A stretch of DNA of 64,000 bases from Halomonas sp. MCCC 1A13316 (GCF_014931605.1 NZ_CP053382.1:2108001-2172000), one strand, 5' to 3'. Counted from the first letter of the stretch, positions 44,724-54,112 are shown. Program-made: numbers and translations. The notes: generated by a model not told the origin, from the sequence alone.

Positions 44724-44813
44724 GAAAAACGATTGGCCAAGAAAAAAGCCGCTTCATATAGTGAGATACGCTACAAGAATAGACGTTTGACACCGCTTGA
44801 CACAGGAGTCGTC

Positions 44814-45566
44814 ATGGCCGTTCCCCTGCTCAACTGCGACATGGGCGAAAGCTTCGGCAACTATTCGCTGGGGCTCGACAGTGAGGTCATGCCTCATGTC
44901 GATTGCGCCAACATTGCCTGCGGCTATCACGCCTCGGACCCGCACGTGATGCGCCGCACGGTACGGCTTGCGGTGAAGCATGGGGTGAGGGTGGGGGCGC
45001 ATCCTGCTTATCCCGACCTGGTGGGGTTCGGACGCCGCTCCATGGCCTGTTCTCCCGCGGAAGTCGAGGACATGATGCTCTACCAGATAGGTGCGCTGGC
45101 CGGTATTTGCCAGGCGGAAGGGACCGCCATTCGCTACGTCAAGCCGCATGGCGCGCTGTATAACGACATGGCCCGCGACCCCGAGCTGCTGCGTGCCGTC
45201 ATGCGGGCGGTACGCAGCTTCGATCCAGGCCTGCCGCTGATGCTGATGGCCACGGCCGATCCCGTGCCGAGCCGCCAGTTGGCTCGAGCAATGGATGTTA
45301 CCATCTGGTTCGAAACCTTTGCCGACCGGGCCTACGATGCCAATGGTCATCTCGTCTCACGTCGCTTGCCGGGAGCGGTGCATCACGACCAGGCGATCAT
45401 CGTCGAACAGGCGGTGCGCCTGGCAAAGGGCGAGCCGCTTCGTTCAGCGGATGGCACCGAGCTCGAGCTGCCCTGCGACACTCTTTGCGTACACGGCGAC
45501 AATCCCGAGTCGGTGGCGGCGGTACGGGCCATCCGCGAGGCCTTCGAGGCGCTGAAGACGACGTGA
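44814..45566 (+). CDS. pxpA: 5-oxoprolinase subunit A (LamB/YcsF family)
   Basis: A 250-residue cytosolic subunit of the ATP-dependent bacterial 5-oxoprolinase, which opens 5-oxoproline (pyroglutamate) to glutamate. The family start [10 protein letters not shown] is clear, followed by [19 protein letters not shown] and the KPHGALYN motif. I chose ATG 44814 with CAGGAG five bases upstream; the upstream in-frame reading is a shadow through the promoter region. pxpB overlaps its stop codon (GTGA), so the three subunits are made together. Confidence 0.95.
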   Translation: MAVPLLNCDMGESFGNYSLGLDSEVMPHVDCANIACGYHASDPHVMRRTVRLAVKHGVRVGAHPAYPDLVGFGRRSMACSPAEVEDMMLYQIGALAGICQAEGTAIRYVKPHGALYNDMARDPELLRAVMRAVRSFDPGLPLMLMATADPVPSRQLARAMDVTIWFETFADRAYDANGHLVSRRLPGAVHHDQAIIVEQAVRLAKGEPLRSADGTELELPCDTLCVHGDNPESVAAVRAIREAFEALKTT

Positions 45567-46273
45567 CGATTCGACCGCGCATCGAAACGGCCGCCATGGA
45601 CTCTCTCATGGTGCGCCTGTTCGACACTATCGACGAAAAGAACATGCCCTGGATTCTCGCTGCCGATCGGGCGCTTCGCGAGGCCTTCGGGCAATGGTTG
45701 ATCGACCTCGTGCCTTCCTACACCACGCTGCTGCTGCACTACGATTGCCTGAGCCTGACGCACGCGGAGGCACTGCAGCACATCGGGCGTGTGCTTGATC
45801 GGCTTGAGCCGGCCGCTGCCGAGCATGGGACGTACCACGAAATCCCGGTCTGGTATGACCCCAGCGTCGGCCCGGAACTGGCACGCGTGGCTGAACGGGC
45901 GGGGCTGGCGGTCGACGAGGTTATCCGGCGTCATTGTGCTCGCGACTATTACGTCTTTGCGCTCGGCTTCGCGCCCGGTTACGGCTTCATGGGACTGGTG
46001 GAAGAGGCACTGGCTACGCCGCGCCTGAATACGCCGCGGCGGCGGGTACCCGCCGGCAGCGTCGCCATCGCCGAACGCCAGACCGCCATCTATCCGCTGC
46101 AGTCGCCGGGTGGGTGGAACATCCTGGGGCGCACCGCCGTACCGCTGTTCGAGCATGCTCGCCGCGGCGAGCCACTGCTACTCCCGGGTGACCGGGTGTG
46201 CTTCATGGCGATTTCTCGTGACGAGTTCGAGCGGCAGGGCGGCGACACCACACCGCTGGAGAGCGCTTCATGA
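45563..46273 (+). CDS. pxpB: 5-oxoprolinase subunit B (KipI family)
   Basis: A 236-residue subunit with the KipI/PxpB carboxyltransferase-like fold. Typical motifs are [18 protein letters not shown] (the family's GFxPGFxYL-like region), [26 protein letters not shown] and [11 protein letters not shown]. The GTG start at 45563 overlaps the pxpA stop codon, and the end overlaps pxpC by four bases. In Bacillus the homologue inhibits a sporulation kinase, but in this gene order the oxoprolinase role is much more likely. Confidence 0.93.
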   Translation: MTIRPRIETAAMDSLMVRLFDTIDEKNMPWILAADRALREAFGQWLIDLVPSYTTLLLHYDCLSLTHAEALQHIGRVLDRLEPAAAEHGTYHEIPVWYDPSVGPELARVAERAGLAVDEVIRRHCARDYYVFALGFAPGYGFMGLVEEALATPRLNTPRRRVPAGSVAIAERQTAIYPLQSPGGWNILGRTAVPLFEHARRGEPLLLPGDRVCFMAISRDEFERQGGDTTPLESAS

Positions 46274-47217
46274 ATCGTGTCGTGTCGCATACCCTGCGCG
46301 TCGTGCAGGAGGGCCCCCTGGCGCTTGTCGTGGATAGCGGGCGCTTCGGTGTGCGTCACCTGGGGGTTACCCAGGGCGGCGCCGCCGACTGGGTCTCCTT
46401 CTCCTGGGCCAACTGGTTACTGGGCAATGTTCCGAACGCCGCAGCGCTGGAGATCGTGATTGGCGGTGGCTTGACGCTGGAGGCGGAGCAGGATGCGACC
46501 CTGGCCTTGGCGGGGGCGGATCTGGAGGCCCGCCTGGACGACCGTCCACTCACACCCGGTTCGACCTTTCGTATCGCTGCGGGGCAGCGCCTGACCTTTC
46601 GCCAGCCGCGTCAAGGCCTGCGAGCCTATCTGGCCGTGCCAGGCGGGTTCGATGCACCGGAGGTGCTGGGTAGCCGCAGTGCCACACCGAGGGAACAACT
46701 GGGCGGACACCTGGGTGACGGCAGCGCATTGAAAAACGGCAACCGGCTCGAATGGAGCGGGCAGCAGGCGCCGGAGCGTCGTCTGCCGTTCGACCCGGCC
46801 AAGGGTATTACGCTGGTGGGGCAGCAATTGGCGCTGGTACCCGGGTCGCAGATCGGTCATTTCACCGGGGTGAGTCTCTATCGTGCCTTCAACGCACCGT
46901 GGCGCATTGACGACCGTGCCGACCGCATGGGGATCAGGCTGCGTGGGCCCGAGCTTCACTGCCGGTTGGGTAGCTTGATCTCCGAGGGGATTCCTCTCGG
47001 GGCAGTGCAGGTGCCACCGGACGGACAGCCCATCGTGTTGCTCAACGATCGCCAGACCATAGGCGGTTACCCCCGCTTGGGGGCGCTGACTCCATTATCC
47101 ACAGCGCGCCTGGCACAGTGTCTGCCTGGAGAAGAAGTGAGACTGATAGCCACGTCCCACGAGCAAGCGCTGGCGATGCATCGAAGCTGCCTGAATGAGT
47201 TCCGCCGAGACGGATGA
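46270..47217 (+). CDS. pxpC: 5-oxoprolinase subunit C (biotin-dependent carboxyltransferase-like)
   Basis: A 315-residue subunit of the PxpABC complex. Family motifs include DSGRFGVRHLGVTQGGAAD near the start, GLRAYLAVPGGFD, and SLISEGIPLGAVQVPPDGQPIVLLNDRQTIGGYPR near the end. It overlaps pxpB by ATGA. The stop codon abuts that of the convergent small ribbon-helix-helix gene with no bases between them. The C-terminal tail continues into a helix, as in other members. Confidence 0.94.
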   Translation: MNRVVSHTLRVVQEGPLALVVDSGRFGVRHLGVTQGGAADWVSFSWANWLLGNVPNAAALEIVIGGGLTLEAEQDATLALAGADLEARLDDRPLTPGSTFRIAAGQRLTFRQPRQGLRAYLAVPGGFDAPEVLGSRSATPREQLGGHLGDGSALKNGNRLEWSGQQAPERRLPFDPAKGITLVGQQLALVPGSQIGHFTGVSLYRAFNAPWRIDDRADRMGIRLRGPELHCRLGSLISEGIPLGAVQVPPDGQPIVLLNDRQTIGGYPRLGALTPLSTARLAQCLPGEEVRLIATSHEQALAMHRSCLNEFRRDG

Positions 47218-47439
47218 TCAGGCGCCCAAGCCGCTCTCGCGAAGCAGCTGGTCGAGGGCAGGGCGATGGCTGGGTAGCGGGGCGTTGACGGCTTCCTCCA
47301 GCAGAAACTGAGCTTCCAGGTCACGCATGCCCATCGCGAGGCAGCTCTCGATCAATTCGCCCTTGCTCTTGCCGGTGCGCTGGGCGAGCCTCTCGAGGCG
47401 GGATTCGATGTCGCGGGAAAAACGCAGTAGGTGTGGCAT
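47218..47439 (-). CDS. Small ribbon-helix-helix (CopG/Arc-like) DNA-binding protein
   Basis: A 73-residue protein whose first half (HLLRFSRDIESRLERLAQRTGKSKGELIESCLAMGM) matches the ribbon-helix-helix fold: a short strand, then two helices. Its tail is long for an RHH-only protein. Such proteins are often antitoxins, but no toxin-sized reading frame accompanies it on either side, so it could be an orphan antitoxin or a stand-alone regulator. ATG 47437-47439 has a strong AGGGAGGGAG site. It is stop-to-stop convergent with pxpC. Confidence 0.75.
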   Translation of the reverse strand: MPHLLRFSRDIESRLERLAQRTGKSKGELIESCLAMGMRDLEAQFLLEEAVNAPLPSHRPALDQLLRESGLGA

Positions 47440-47588
47440 GTCTCCCTCCCTTGGCCCTGCGTCAATCAGGCCGGTTCTTCTGGTTTGCTTTCAACATAAG
47501 CCGTTGCGTTCGGCCTGTCACCTCCCATTCTGGCGACAGCGTATGACAGGATGGTGACGCAGAGGAGCGGCTGAAAGGGGGGGGCGTG

Positions 47589-48278
47589 TCATGCCAGGCC
47601 GCGGCGGGTCATCACTTCGGTGATGATCGGAACCGGCGTCATCAGGTGCTCACGCATCATGTCGGCGGCGCGTGCGGCCTGCCGTTCGAGTATCACCTCG
47701 ACCAGGGCGGCATGCTCCTGACGCTTGCGCTCCAGCGCCTCGTCGGAGAATACCGTCTCGTGCAGCCACAGGTGTCGGTAGCGCTCAACCTGATCGAACA
47801 GGCTGTCGCGCACCTGTAGCAGATGAGGTGAGCGGCAGCCGCTCACGATCGCCGTATGGAAGGCCTTGTGCCGTGCATCCCAGACATCCAGCAGTTCGTC
47901 GGGAGAATTCACTTCCATGACCTTCGACAGGGTGTGCGCCTTGGCCAGGATGCTGGCCTCCCAGCTGTCGTCGCCGCGTTCGATGGCAAGCTTGAGCAAC
48001 AGCCCTTCGAGATGGGCGCGTGCATCGTAGAGATCGCTGAGTTCGGCCAACGACATCGGGGCTACCCGGTAGCCACGCTGGCTGATGGCCACCACCAGGC
48101 GCTCGGCAACGAGTTGGGAAAGGGCTTCGCGCAGTGGGCCGATGCCTAGCCCATAGCGCTCCTTGAGCCGGCTCATCAACAGCTTTTCGCCGGGCTGGAA
48201 CACGCCGCGAATGATGTCGTGCTTGAGCCAGCTGTAGGCGCTGATACCAAGATTCTGGCGTGGCGTATCCATCGTCAT
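47589..48278 (-). CDS. GntR-family transcriptional regulator (FCD subfamily, CsiR/GlaR-like)
   Basis: A 229-residue regulator. The winged helix-turn-helix is at about residues 15-75 (FQPGEKLLMSRLKERYGLGIGPLREALSQL), and the FCD ligand domain follows with ARAHLEGLLLKLAIERG and the HKAFHTAI metal-ligand helix. I chose ATG 48276-48278 (MTMDTP) because AAGGGAA is eight bases upstream; ATG 48270-48272 is also possible. It lies 149 bases from the RHH gene and is on the opposite strand from pxpABC, so it may regulate the oxoproline genes or an unlinked pathway. Confidence 0.88.
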   Translation of the reverse strand: MTMDTPRQNLGISAYSWLKHDIIRGVFQPGEKLLMSRLKERYGLGIGPLREALSQLVAERLVVAISQRGYRVAPMSLAELSDLYDARAHLEGLLLKLAIERGDDSWEASILAKAHTLSKVMEVNSPDELLDVWDARHKAFHTAIVSGCRSPHLLQVRDSLFDQVERYRHLWLHETVFSDEALERKRQEHAALVEVILERQAARAADMMREHLMTPVPIITEVMTRRGLA

Positions 48279-48392
48279 CGTCGTTGTTCCCTTGAATTTG
48301 CCGAGCATGATAACCAATCGCTACCGCTGCGGGTAACTGCTCGACTTCATGCCAAGTACCAATGTTCGTGCAGACCATTTGTCAGAGAGAAA

Positions 48393-49007
48393 TCAGCGCT
48401 GCTTCATTTGCGCCGTGGTCCAGTCGACCAGTTCACGTGCCAGCCTGTCCGCCGCCGTGCCGAAGGCGTCGATCACGTCGGGGATGGCCTCGCTCTCCGC
48501 GCGCTGTCGTTGGACGAAGCGTTGGTTGGCCAGGACTCGCTGCGAGCGGGTGTCGATCAGCCTGACGTCGAGACGTAGCGTTGCCACGGGGAGGCCGTCT
48601 TGGTATTCGCTGTGGAAGCTGCGCAGGTCGCTGAGCAGCTCCATGTCGGCTGACACGGCACTGTCGTCATGCACCAGGTGCGCAATACGTCCATCGTCCT
48701 GAAAGGCATCGAACAGGCGGTTGCGAACGAGCTGCGGCATGCCGTCAGCCCAACGCACGCCTTCGTAGGCTCGTGGCTGGTTGGGCAACGGCACGACGAG
48801 GATTCGCGAGCCATCGAGCAGGCCGCTGGCGCGTGGTGTTGCCAGGCGCAGTGTCGCTTCGATTCGCTCGCCCGGTCGAGGTGCGGGATCGAGGCTGCGA
48901 GCGGGCAGTTCATACAGGACGACCGGGGTGCGTTCCGGCACCAGACTACAGCCGACCAGCGACAGGACGATTACCACGACTGCAGTCAGGGGCAGCCGAT
49001 GCCTCAT
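48393..49007 (-). CDS. PqiC/YmbA-like lipoprotein (ABC-type transport auxiliary component)
   Basis: A 204-residue outer-membrane-type lipoprotein. The signal peptide ends in a lipobox LVGC with the lipidated cysteine at residue 20; the residue after it is Ser, which fits outer-membrane sorting. The rest matches the PqiC/YmbA domain: YELPARSL, RILVVPLPNQPRAYEGVRWAD and VDWTTAQ. In E. coli PqiC works with the MCE protein PqiB. Here it is the last gene of an Mla-like operon and overlaps the MCE gene by four bases. Confidence 0.88.
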   Translation of the reverse strand: MRHRLPLTAVVVIVLSLVGCSLVPERTPVVLYELPARSLDPAPRPGERIEATLRLATPRASGLLDGSRILVVPLPNQPRAYEGVRWADGMPQLVRNRLFDAFQDDGRIAHLVHDDSAVSADMELLSDLRSFHSEYQDGLPVATLRLDVRLIDTRSQRVLANQRFVQRQRAESEAIPDVIDAFGTAADRLARELVDWTTAQMKQR

Positions 49008-49945
49008 GGGCTGAACTCCTCGACACGATCGCGTCCCAGCAGGAAGTCGCGCGGGTTATCCTCCAGACGCCGCATCAGACGGTTCAGCGATGAGAGCGTG
49101 TTGCGCAGTTCCAGGGTCGCCGGCCCCAGGCCCTGCACGCCACGCAGGCCGCTCTCCAGTGCTCCCTGGTTATCTTCCAGCAGTGACTCCAGACTCTGGG
49201 CGGTGCGTGCCAGGCTGGTAGTGACCTGGCGGACGTCCACCAGCATGCCTTCCGCATGGCCCTGCAACATGCCGCCGGTTCGGTTGGCCAGCGCACGGAT
49301 TTCGGCAAGTGCTCGGGCAGCCTCCTGGGACAGTTCGTTGAGGCGTCCGGCCAGGTGGCCAGGTGCGTCTCCGAGGCTGGCTAGCTGGGCCGTGGTGAGC
49401 TCCAGATTGGCCAGTATTCGTTCGATGTTGTGCACGTTTTCCTCCGACAGCACCGCCTCCAGCCGCGAGAGCACGCGATTGACGCTGCCCAGCAGCTCCT
49501 CGCTGTTGCTGAGCATGGCACTCAGCGGCGACTGGTCGGCGATGATGCGTGGAGGCTGGTCGTCGCCTCGGGTAACCAGCAGAGGGCTGTCCGGGGCGCC
49601 TCCCTGCAACTGGATGGACATGCTGCCGGTGATGCTGGTCAGGGCCAGGCGCGCGCGGGTGTCCTGACGGATCGGCACCTGGCTCTCGACGCGAATCAAC
49701 GCCAGGACGTTGCGAGGATCGTCGGGATCGAGGCGCAGGCCGGCGACCTCGCCGACCCGAACGCCGCTGTACTCCACGGCGTTGCCCTCCGACAGGCCGC
49801 TGACACCATGATTGAAGAGAACCTCATACTGGGTGTAGCCCTGGTCGCGGGTGCTCTGGTTGAGCCACAGGGCGAACAGCGTACCACCGACGACCGCCAT
49901 CACGACGAACAGGCCGATTACGACGTGGTGTGCACGTGTCTCCAT
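49004..49945 (-). CDS. MCE/MlaD-family lipid transport protein
   Basis: A 313-residue protein with one N-terminal membrane helix (about residues 8-28) and a single periplasmic MCE domain (about 38-115: GLSEGNAVEYSGVRVGEVAGLRLD). A long helical region with coiled-coil character runs to residue 300 (NRLMRRLEDNPRDFLLG). It binds phospholipids on their way between the membranes. It is larger than MlaD (about 180 residues), so the helices may extend across the periplasm toward the PqiC-like lipoprotein. ATG 49943-49945 overlaps the ATPase stop codon by one base. Confidence 0.9.
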   Translation of the reverse strand: METRAHHVVIGLFVVMAVVGGTLFALWLNQSTRDQGYTQYEVLFNHGVSGLSEGNAVEYSGVRVGEVAGLRLDPDDPRNVLALIRVESQVPIRQDTRARLALTSITGSMSIQLQGGAPDSPLLVTRGDDQPPRIIADQSPLSAMLSNSEELLGSVNRVLSRLEAVLSEENVHNIERILANLELTTAQLASLGDAPGHLAGRLNELSQEAARALAEIRALANRTGGMLQGHAEGMLVDVRQVTTSLARTAQSLESLLEDNQGALESGLRGVQGLGPATLELRNTLSSLNRLMRRLEDNPRDFLLGRDRVEEFSP

Positions 49946-50751
49946 CAGCGTTTCTCTCCCTGTGGTGACGATTCGCGTTGTGCCGCCTGGCTGGCGGCCC
50001 GCCCCCTGGGACCGTGAAAATAGTCGCGTATCCAAGGGTCGTCGGTGGCTTCTACCATGGGCAACGAATCGGCCACCAGGACTCGTTTGTCGGCGATCAC
50101 GGCAACCCGGTCGCAGCTCGAGTACAGCGTATCGAGATCGTGCGTGACCAGAAAGACGCTGAAGCCCAGCGCATCGCGTAGCGTCATCAGCAACCGGTCG
50201 AAGGCGGCGGCGCCGATGGGGTCGAGGCCAGCGGTGGGCTCGTCGAGGAAGAGTACCTCGGGGTCGAGGGCCAGGGCACGAGCGAGCGCGGCACGCTTGA
50301 TCATGCCGCCGGAAAGCTCCGCGGGGTTGAGTCGGGCAAAATCGGGCGGCAGCCCTGCGAGCGCCAGCTTGACCCGCGCCAGGCATTCGGCGTCGGTACG
50401 CGACAAGCCGGCATGCTCGATCAACGGCAGGGCCACGTTCTCCTGCAAGTTGAGCGAGGAGAATAGGGCGCCGCGCTGGAACAGCACGCCGAAACGGCGC
50501 TCGATCCGGGCTCGCCGGGCGGGAGACAAGCGCTGCAAGTCTTCGCCGAAGACGCGGATGTTGCCACCGTCAGGCCGCTTGAGCCCGACGATGCTGCGCA
50601 ACAGTACCGACTTGCCGGTGCCGGAGCCGCCCACCACGCCAAGAATCTCACCGCGCCGAATGTCCAGGTCGAGCCCTTCGTGAACCACATGAGAGCCGAA
50701 GCGGTTGACCAGGCCGCGGATCACGACGATGGCTTCTCCCGTCTGCTTCAC
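49945..50751 (-). CDS. MlaF-like ABC transporter ATP-binding protein
   Basis: A 268-residue ATPase for the Mla-type lipid transporter. Walker A is GGSGTGKS (41-48), the signature is LSGGMIKRAALARAL with the Met typical of MlaF, and Walker B is VLFLDEPTAGLD. After the ATPase core a C-terminal tail (YFHGPRGRAASQAAQ) matches the MlaF end that swaps onto its partner subunit. It overlaps both neighbours by one to four bases, so the operon is tightly coupled. Confidence 0.93.
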   Translation of the reverse strand: MKQTGEAIVVIRGLVNRFGSHVVHEGLDLDIRRGEILGVVGGSGTGKSVLLRSIVGLKRPDGGNIRVFGEDLQRLSPARRARIERRFGVLFQRGALFSSLNLQENVALPLIEHAGLSRTDAECLARVKLALAGLPPDFARLNPAELSGGMIKRAALARALALDPEVLFLDEPTAGLDPIGAAAFDRLLMTLRDALGFSVFLVTHDLDTLYSSCDRVAVIADKRVLVADSLPMVEATDDPWIRDYFHGPRGRAASQAAQRESSPQGEKR

Positions 50752-51869
50752 CAGCCCATCTCCATGAAGAACAGCGCCGCTAGGGCATCGAGCAGGATCA
50801 CCATGAAGATCGACTGCACCACGCTGGAGGTGGTGTGCGCTCCTACCGATTGAGCGCTGGCACCGGCCTTGAAGCCTTCCAGGCAGCCGATCACGGCGAT
50901 GACGAAGGCAAACAGCGGTGCCTTGGCGATGCCAACCAGGAAGTGCCCCAGCGGAATGTCACGCTGAAGGATGATGAGGAACTGCGTGAGAGAGATGTCT
51001 AGCGCCATGGTACATACCAGCGCCCCTCCCAGCATGCCGCTAAGCATGCCGATCAGGGCCAGAATCGGCAAACTGACCATCATCGCCAATACCCTGGGGA
51101 GTACCAGCATTTCCATGGGGTCGAGCCCTTGAGCGCGCAGCGCGTCGAGCTCTTCGTTGGCTTTCATCGAGCCGATCTGCGCGGTGAAAGCACTGGCGGT
51201 GCGTCCGGCCAGCAGTATTGCCGCCAGCAGGACGCCGAACTCGCGCAGAAAGGCGTAGGTCACGAGATCGACGGTGTAGATGGTTGCGCCGAAACTACGC
51301 AGCACGGTGGCGCCGAGGAAAGCCACCACCGCACCGACCAGAAAGGTGAGCAGAGCGACGATGGGAATGGCATTGAGTCCGGTCTGCTGCACGTGTGCCG
51401 ACAGCGAGGTGACTCGCCAGCGCCAGGGCTTGAATAACGTGATCATGAACGTGCTCAGCGTCAGCCCGATGAAGGCAACGAGCTGGAGCTGCTGTCTTGC
51501 GAGCAGTTCGACGACCTGCCCGAGCCCTGCCAGTACCGTGAGAGGGTTGCCGCGTTGCGTTGGCGGTGCAAACAGAGGGCGACGATTGGCATCGGCGACG
51601 GCCTTGAGCAAGGCCTGGCGTTCGGTGGGCAGGTTCGGCGCCCACTGGGCGATCTCGTGCACGTTGGCGGGACCCAGCAGGTCGACAAGCAGGGCGGCGC
51701 CGGAGGTGTCCAGCTCGCCGAGTCGCTGCAGGTCGACCGATTCGACTTCGTGGACCTTGGCCACGGCATCCCGCAGCCTGGCATAGTGAGGCAGTGTCCA
51801 GTCGCCAACGGCGCTCAGACGATAGGCATCCTGCTCCAGCATGCCGGGACGCGACGCGGTGTCAGGCAT
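50748..51869 (-). CDS. MlaE-like permease with N-terminal STAS domain
   Basis: A 373-residue protein that joins two parts. Residues about 1-95 form a STAS domain (LSAVGDWTLPHY, then ESVDLQRLGELDTSGAALL) like MlaB. Residues about 120-373 form the MlaE permease: LRSFGATIYTVDLV, REFGVLLAAILLAGRTASAFTAQIGSMKANEELDAL and GKA-like loops near the end. In E. coli MlaB is a separate protein, so here it is fused to the channel. It is the first gene of the four-gene lipid transport operon. A TATAGT on the minus strand at 51922-51927 may be its -10 element. Confidence 0.92.
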   Translation of the reverse strand: MPDTASRPGMLEQDAYRLSAVGDWTLPHYARLRDAVAKVHEVESVDLQRLGELDTSGAALLVDLLGPANVHEIAQWAPNLPTERQALLKAVADANRRPLFAPPTQRGNPLTVLAGLGQVVELLARQQLQLVAFIGLTLSTFMITLFKPWRWRVTSLSAHVQQTGLNAIPIVALLTFLVGAVVAFLGATVLRSFGATIYTVDLVTYAFLREFGVLLAAILLAGRTASAFTAQIGSMKANEELDALRAQGLDPMEMLVLPRVLAMMVSLPILALIGMLSGMLGGALVCTMALDISLTQFLIILQRDIPLGHFLVGIAKAPLFAFVIAVIGCLEGFKAGASAQSVGAHTTSSVVQSIFMVILLDALAALFFMEMGW

Positions 51870-51971
51870 GGCGAGTCGTCCGTCTACGTGAAAATGGTGC
51901 CCTAGGGCATCTCATCATCACTATATCGACATACGCCGTTAGGCAACAGCGGGCGCTAGCCGCTGCTCATG

Positions 51972-52787
51972 CTACTGACCAGTGCCGTGCTGCAATTCGG
52001 TGAGGATGCGCCTTGCTACTTCCTTGAGTCTCGGACCCAGGTTATCGACCATGGTCGAGTGGCTGAGGCGATGCGCGGCGCCGCCGCAGTTGATTGCCAT
52101 GACTTCCGCCCCGTCTTCTAGGATAAGGGGGGCGGCTACGGCGCTGATCTGGGATTGCCAGTCGCCTTCCGAAAGACAGAAGCCATAGCGCTCAAACTCT
52201 TCCTGGCTGCGCCTGATGCCCTTCTCCAAGGCCTGCCATTCGCTTCCGTGAGCCTTGGCCAGCTCGGCCATGACCGCTTCACGACGCGCCTCGGGTAGAC
52301 CGCATAGCCAGGCACGACCGATGGCCGTGGTTGCCATGGGCAAGCGAGAACCCACGTCAAGCCGCACGATCAGCGGGCCGCTGCCATGACAGCTCTCGAC
52401 GTACACCATGTCATTCTTGTCGGCCGCCCCCAGACTGACGTTGCAGTCGGTGGCTTCGGCAAACTGCTGCATGAAGGGCCGGGCGATCTCACGGATCCCC
52501 TGGCTTGCCAGGAAGCGATAGCCCAGCGCCAGGATTCCCGGCCCCAGCCGGTACTTCTCCAGCCGGGTGTTATGGCGCAGGTAACCGAGCTGGGTCAGGG
52601 TGTAGGTCAGGCGCGAGACCGTCGGGCGTGGAATGCCGGTACGGCCGGACAGCTCCGCATTGCCAAGATACTCCTCGCCGGTGCCGAAGGCGCGAAGCAA
52701 CTCCAGGCCACGGGCCAGGGCAGTAACGAAATTGCGGTCCTTGGTCGGCGCGGTCTGCTCGTCTTCCACTGGGGCTGGTTTGTTCAT
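51972..52787 (-). CDS. IclR-family transcriptional regulator
   Basis: A 271-residue regulator. The winged helix-turn-helix (about residues 25-85) has NAELSGRTGIPRPTVSRLTYTL, and the C-terminal IclR effector domain includes VYVESCHGSGPLIVRLDVGSRLPMATTAIGRAWL. Its closest functional group is the PcaR/PobR-type regulators of aromatic and beta-ketoadipate degradation. ATG 52785-52787 follows GGGAAA. It lies 91 bases after a PaaJ/PcaF-like thiolase gene on the same strand and most likely controls the beta-oxidation genes on both sides of 55643-55843. Confidence 0.9.
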   Translation of the reverse strand: MNKPAPVEDEQTAPTKDRNFVTALARGLELLRAFGTGEEYLGNAELSGRTGIPRPTVSRLTYTLTQLGYLRHNTRLEKYRLGPGILALGYRFLASQGIREIARPFMQQFAEATDCNVSLGAADKNDMVYVESCHGSGPLIVRLDVGSRLPMATTAIGRAWLCGLPEARREAVMAELAKAHGSEWQALEKGIRRSQEEFERYGFCLSEGDWQSQISAVAAPLILEDGAEVMAINCGGAAHRLSHSTMVDNLGPRLKEVARRILTELQHGTGQ

Positions 52788-52878
52788 GGGTTTCCCTGTC
52801 GCGAGATCGTAGGGCGGAGTATCGCATATCGCCCCGGGCCGGGTCCGCTGGCGACAACGGCCCGAGGCACGAGGCCGG

Positions 52879-54087
52879 CTAGCCGTCCAGGCGCTCGAGT
52901 ATGCAAGCGATGCCCTGCCCGACACCGATGCACATGGTGACCAGGGCATAGCGTCCTCCGCTCGCCTCAAGTTGACGCAGCGCTGTCAGGGCCAGGCGGG
53001 CGCCGGAGGCACCCAATGGATGGCCGATGGCGATGGCGCCGCCGTTGGCGTTGAGTCGCTCGTCCTCGACGGCAATGCCCAACTGCTTGATACAGCCCAA
53101 CACTTGCACAGCGAAGGCTTCGTTGATCTCGATAACGTCCATCTGATCGAGGGTGAGTCCGGCTCGCTCCAGCGCCTTGCGGCTGGCCGGGACCGGGCCC
53201 AGGCCCATTACACGGGGCGGAACACCGGCTACGGCGCTGGCGACGATGCGCCCCCTGGGGGCAATGCCGGCACGTTCACCGGCCGCCAGGCTGCCGACGA
53301 TCAATGCCGCAGCGCCGTCGTTGAGTCCGGAAGCATTGCCGGCGGTCACCACCCCGCCTTCGAACAGCGGGTTGAGACGGGCCAGCTTATCGACATCGCT
53401 GCCCGGGCGGGGATGCTCGTCGCGAGCCACGTTCAGTGGTGGCTGCTTGCGCCCTTGGGGCACCTCGATGGCGAGCAGCTCATCATCATAGAATCCACGC
53501 GCCTGGGCCACTGCGTAGCGTGCCTGGGAGCGGGCAGCGAAGGCATCGCTGGCGTCGCGGCCGATATCGAGCTCGTGGGCCACGTTGTCGGCGGTCTCCG
53601 GCATGCTGTGGCTACCGTATTCGCGGGCGATCCAGGGATGCGGGAAGCGCGAGCCGATAACGGTGTCGTACATGGGTTGATTGCGTGCGAAAGGGGACTC
53701 GGCCTTGCCCAGCACATACGGCGCCCGAGACATCGACTCCACGCCGCCGGCCAGGAAAAGTTCGCCTTCGCCCAGACGCGTGGCACGGGCGGCGTCCATC
53801 ACAGTGGCCAGTCCGCTGCCGCATAACCGGTTGACTGTCTGTGCAGCCACGTCGACCGGCAGGCCGGCCAGCAGTCCGGCATGGCGGGCCACATTGCGTG
53901 AATCCTCGCCGGCCTGGTTGGTGCACCCGGCTAGGACTTCTTCGTAAGCCTCGTGCGCGAAGCCGTTGCGTTCCACAATTGCCTTGAGTACGTAACCGAG
54001 CAGGTCGTCTGGGCGGACCGCGGCCAGGCTTCCGCCATGGCGGCCGAAGGGCGTGCGCAACCCATCATAGATATAGGCGTCTTGCAT
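52879..54087 (-). CDS. Acyl-CoA thiolase (3-oxoadipyl-CoA thiolase-like, PaaJ/PcaF type)
   Basis: A 402-residue thiolase that cleaves 3-oxoacyl-CoA with CoA. The nucleophile is C89 in NRLCGSGLA, the second cysteine C386 in TMCIGVGQG, and the active-site His lies in NGGAIAIGHPLGASGARL; NEAFA is also present. Length and the segments CTNQAGEDSRNVARHAGLL and YDTVIGSRFPHP place it nearer PaaJ/PcaF than FadA or acetyl-CoA acetyltransferases. It follows the PaaH-like gene by 25 bases on the minus strand. A role in degrading dicarboxylates or phenylacetate-type intermediates is suggested, but simple fatty acid oxidation is not excluded. Confidence 0.9.
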   Translation of the reverse strand: MQDAYIYDGLRTPFGRHGGSLAAVRPDDLLGYVLKAIVERNGFAHEAYEEVLAGCTNQAGEDSRNVARHAGLLAGLPVDVAAQTVNRLCGSGLATVMDAARATRLGEGELFLAGGVESMSRAPYVLGKAESPFARNQPMYDTVIGSRFPHPWIAREYGSHSMPETADNVAHELDIGRDASDAFAARSQARYAVAQARGFYDDELLAIEVPQGRKQPPLNVARDEHPRPGSDVDKLARLNPLFEGGVVTAGNASGLNDGAAALIVGSLAAGERAGIAPRGRIVASAVAGVPPRVMGLGPVPASRKALERAGLTLDQMDVIEINEAFAVQVLGCIKQLGIAVEDERLNANGGAIAIGHPLGASGARLALTALRQLEASGGRYALVTMCIGVGQGIACILERLDG

Positions 54088-54112
54088 GAAGATCTCCTGT
54101 TGAGCGGTAGGC

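Noticed and set aside
44787..44803. Two TTGACAC copies before pxpA as -35 elements
   Set aside because: The second copy abuts the ribosome binding site and no -10 fits after either. They may be a direct-repeat protein site at most.
47218..48278. RHH gene and GntR gene as a toxin-antitoxin or defence module
   Set aside because: The GntR protein is a typical metabolic regulator and the gap is 149 bases; no toxin-like protein is present.
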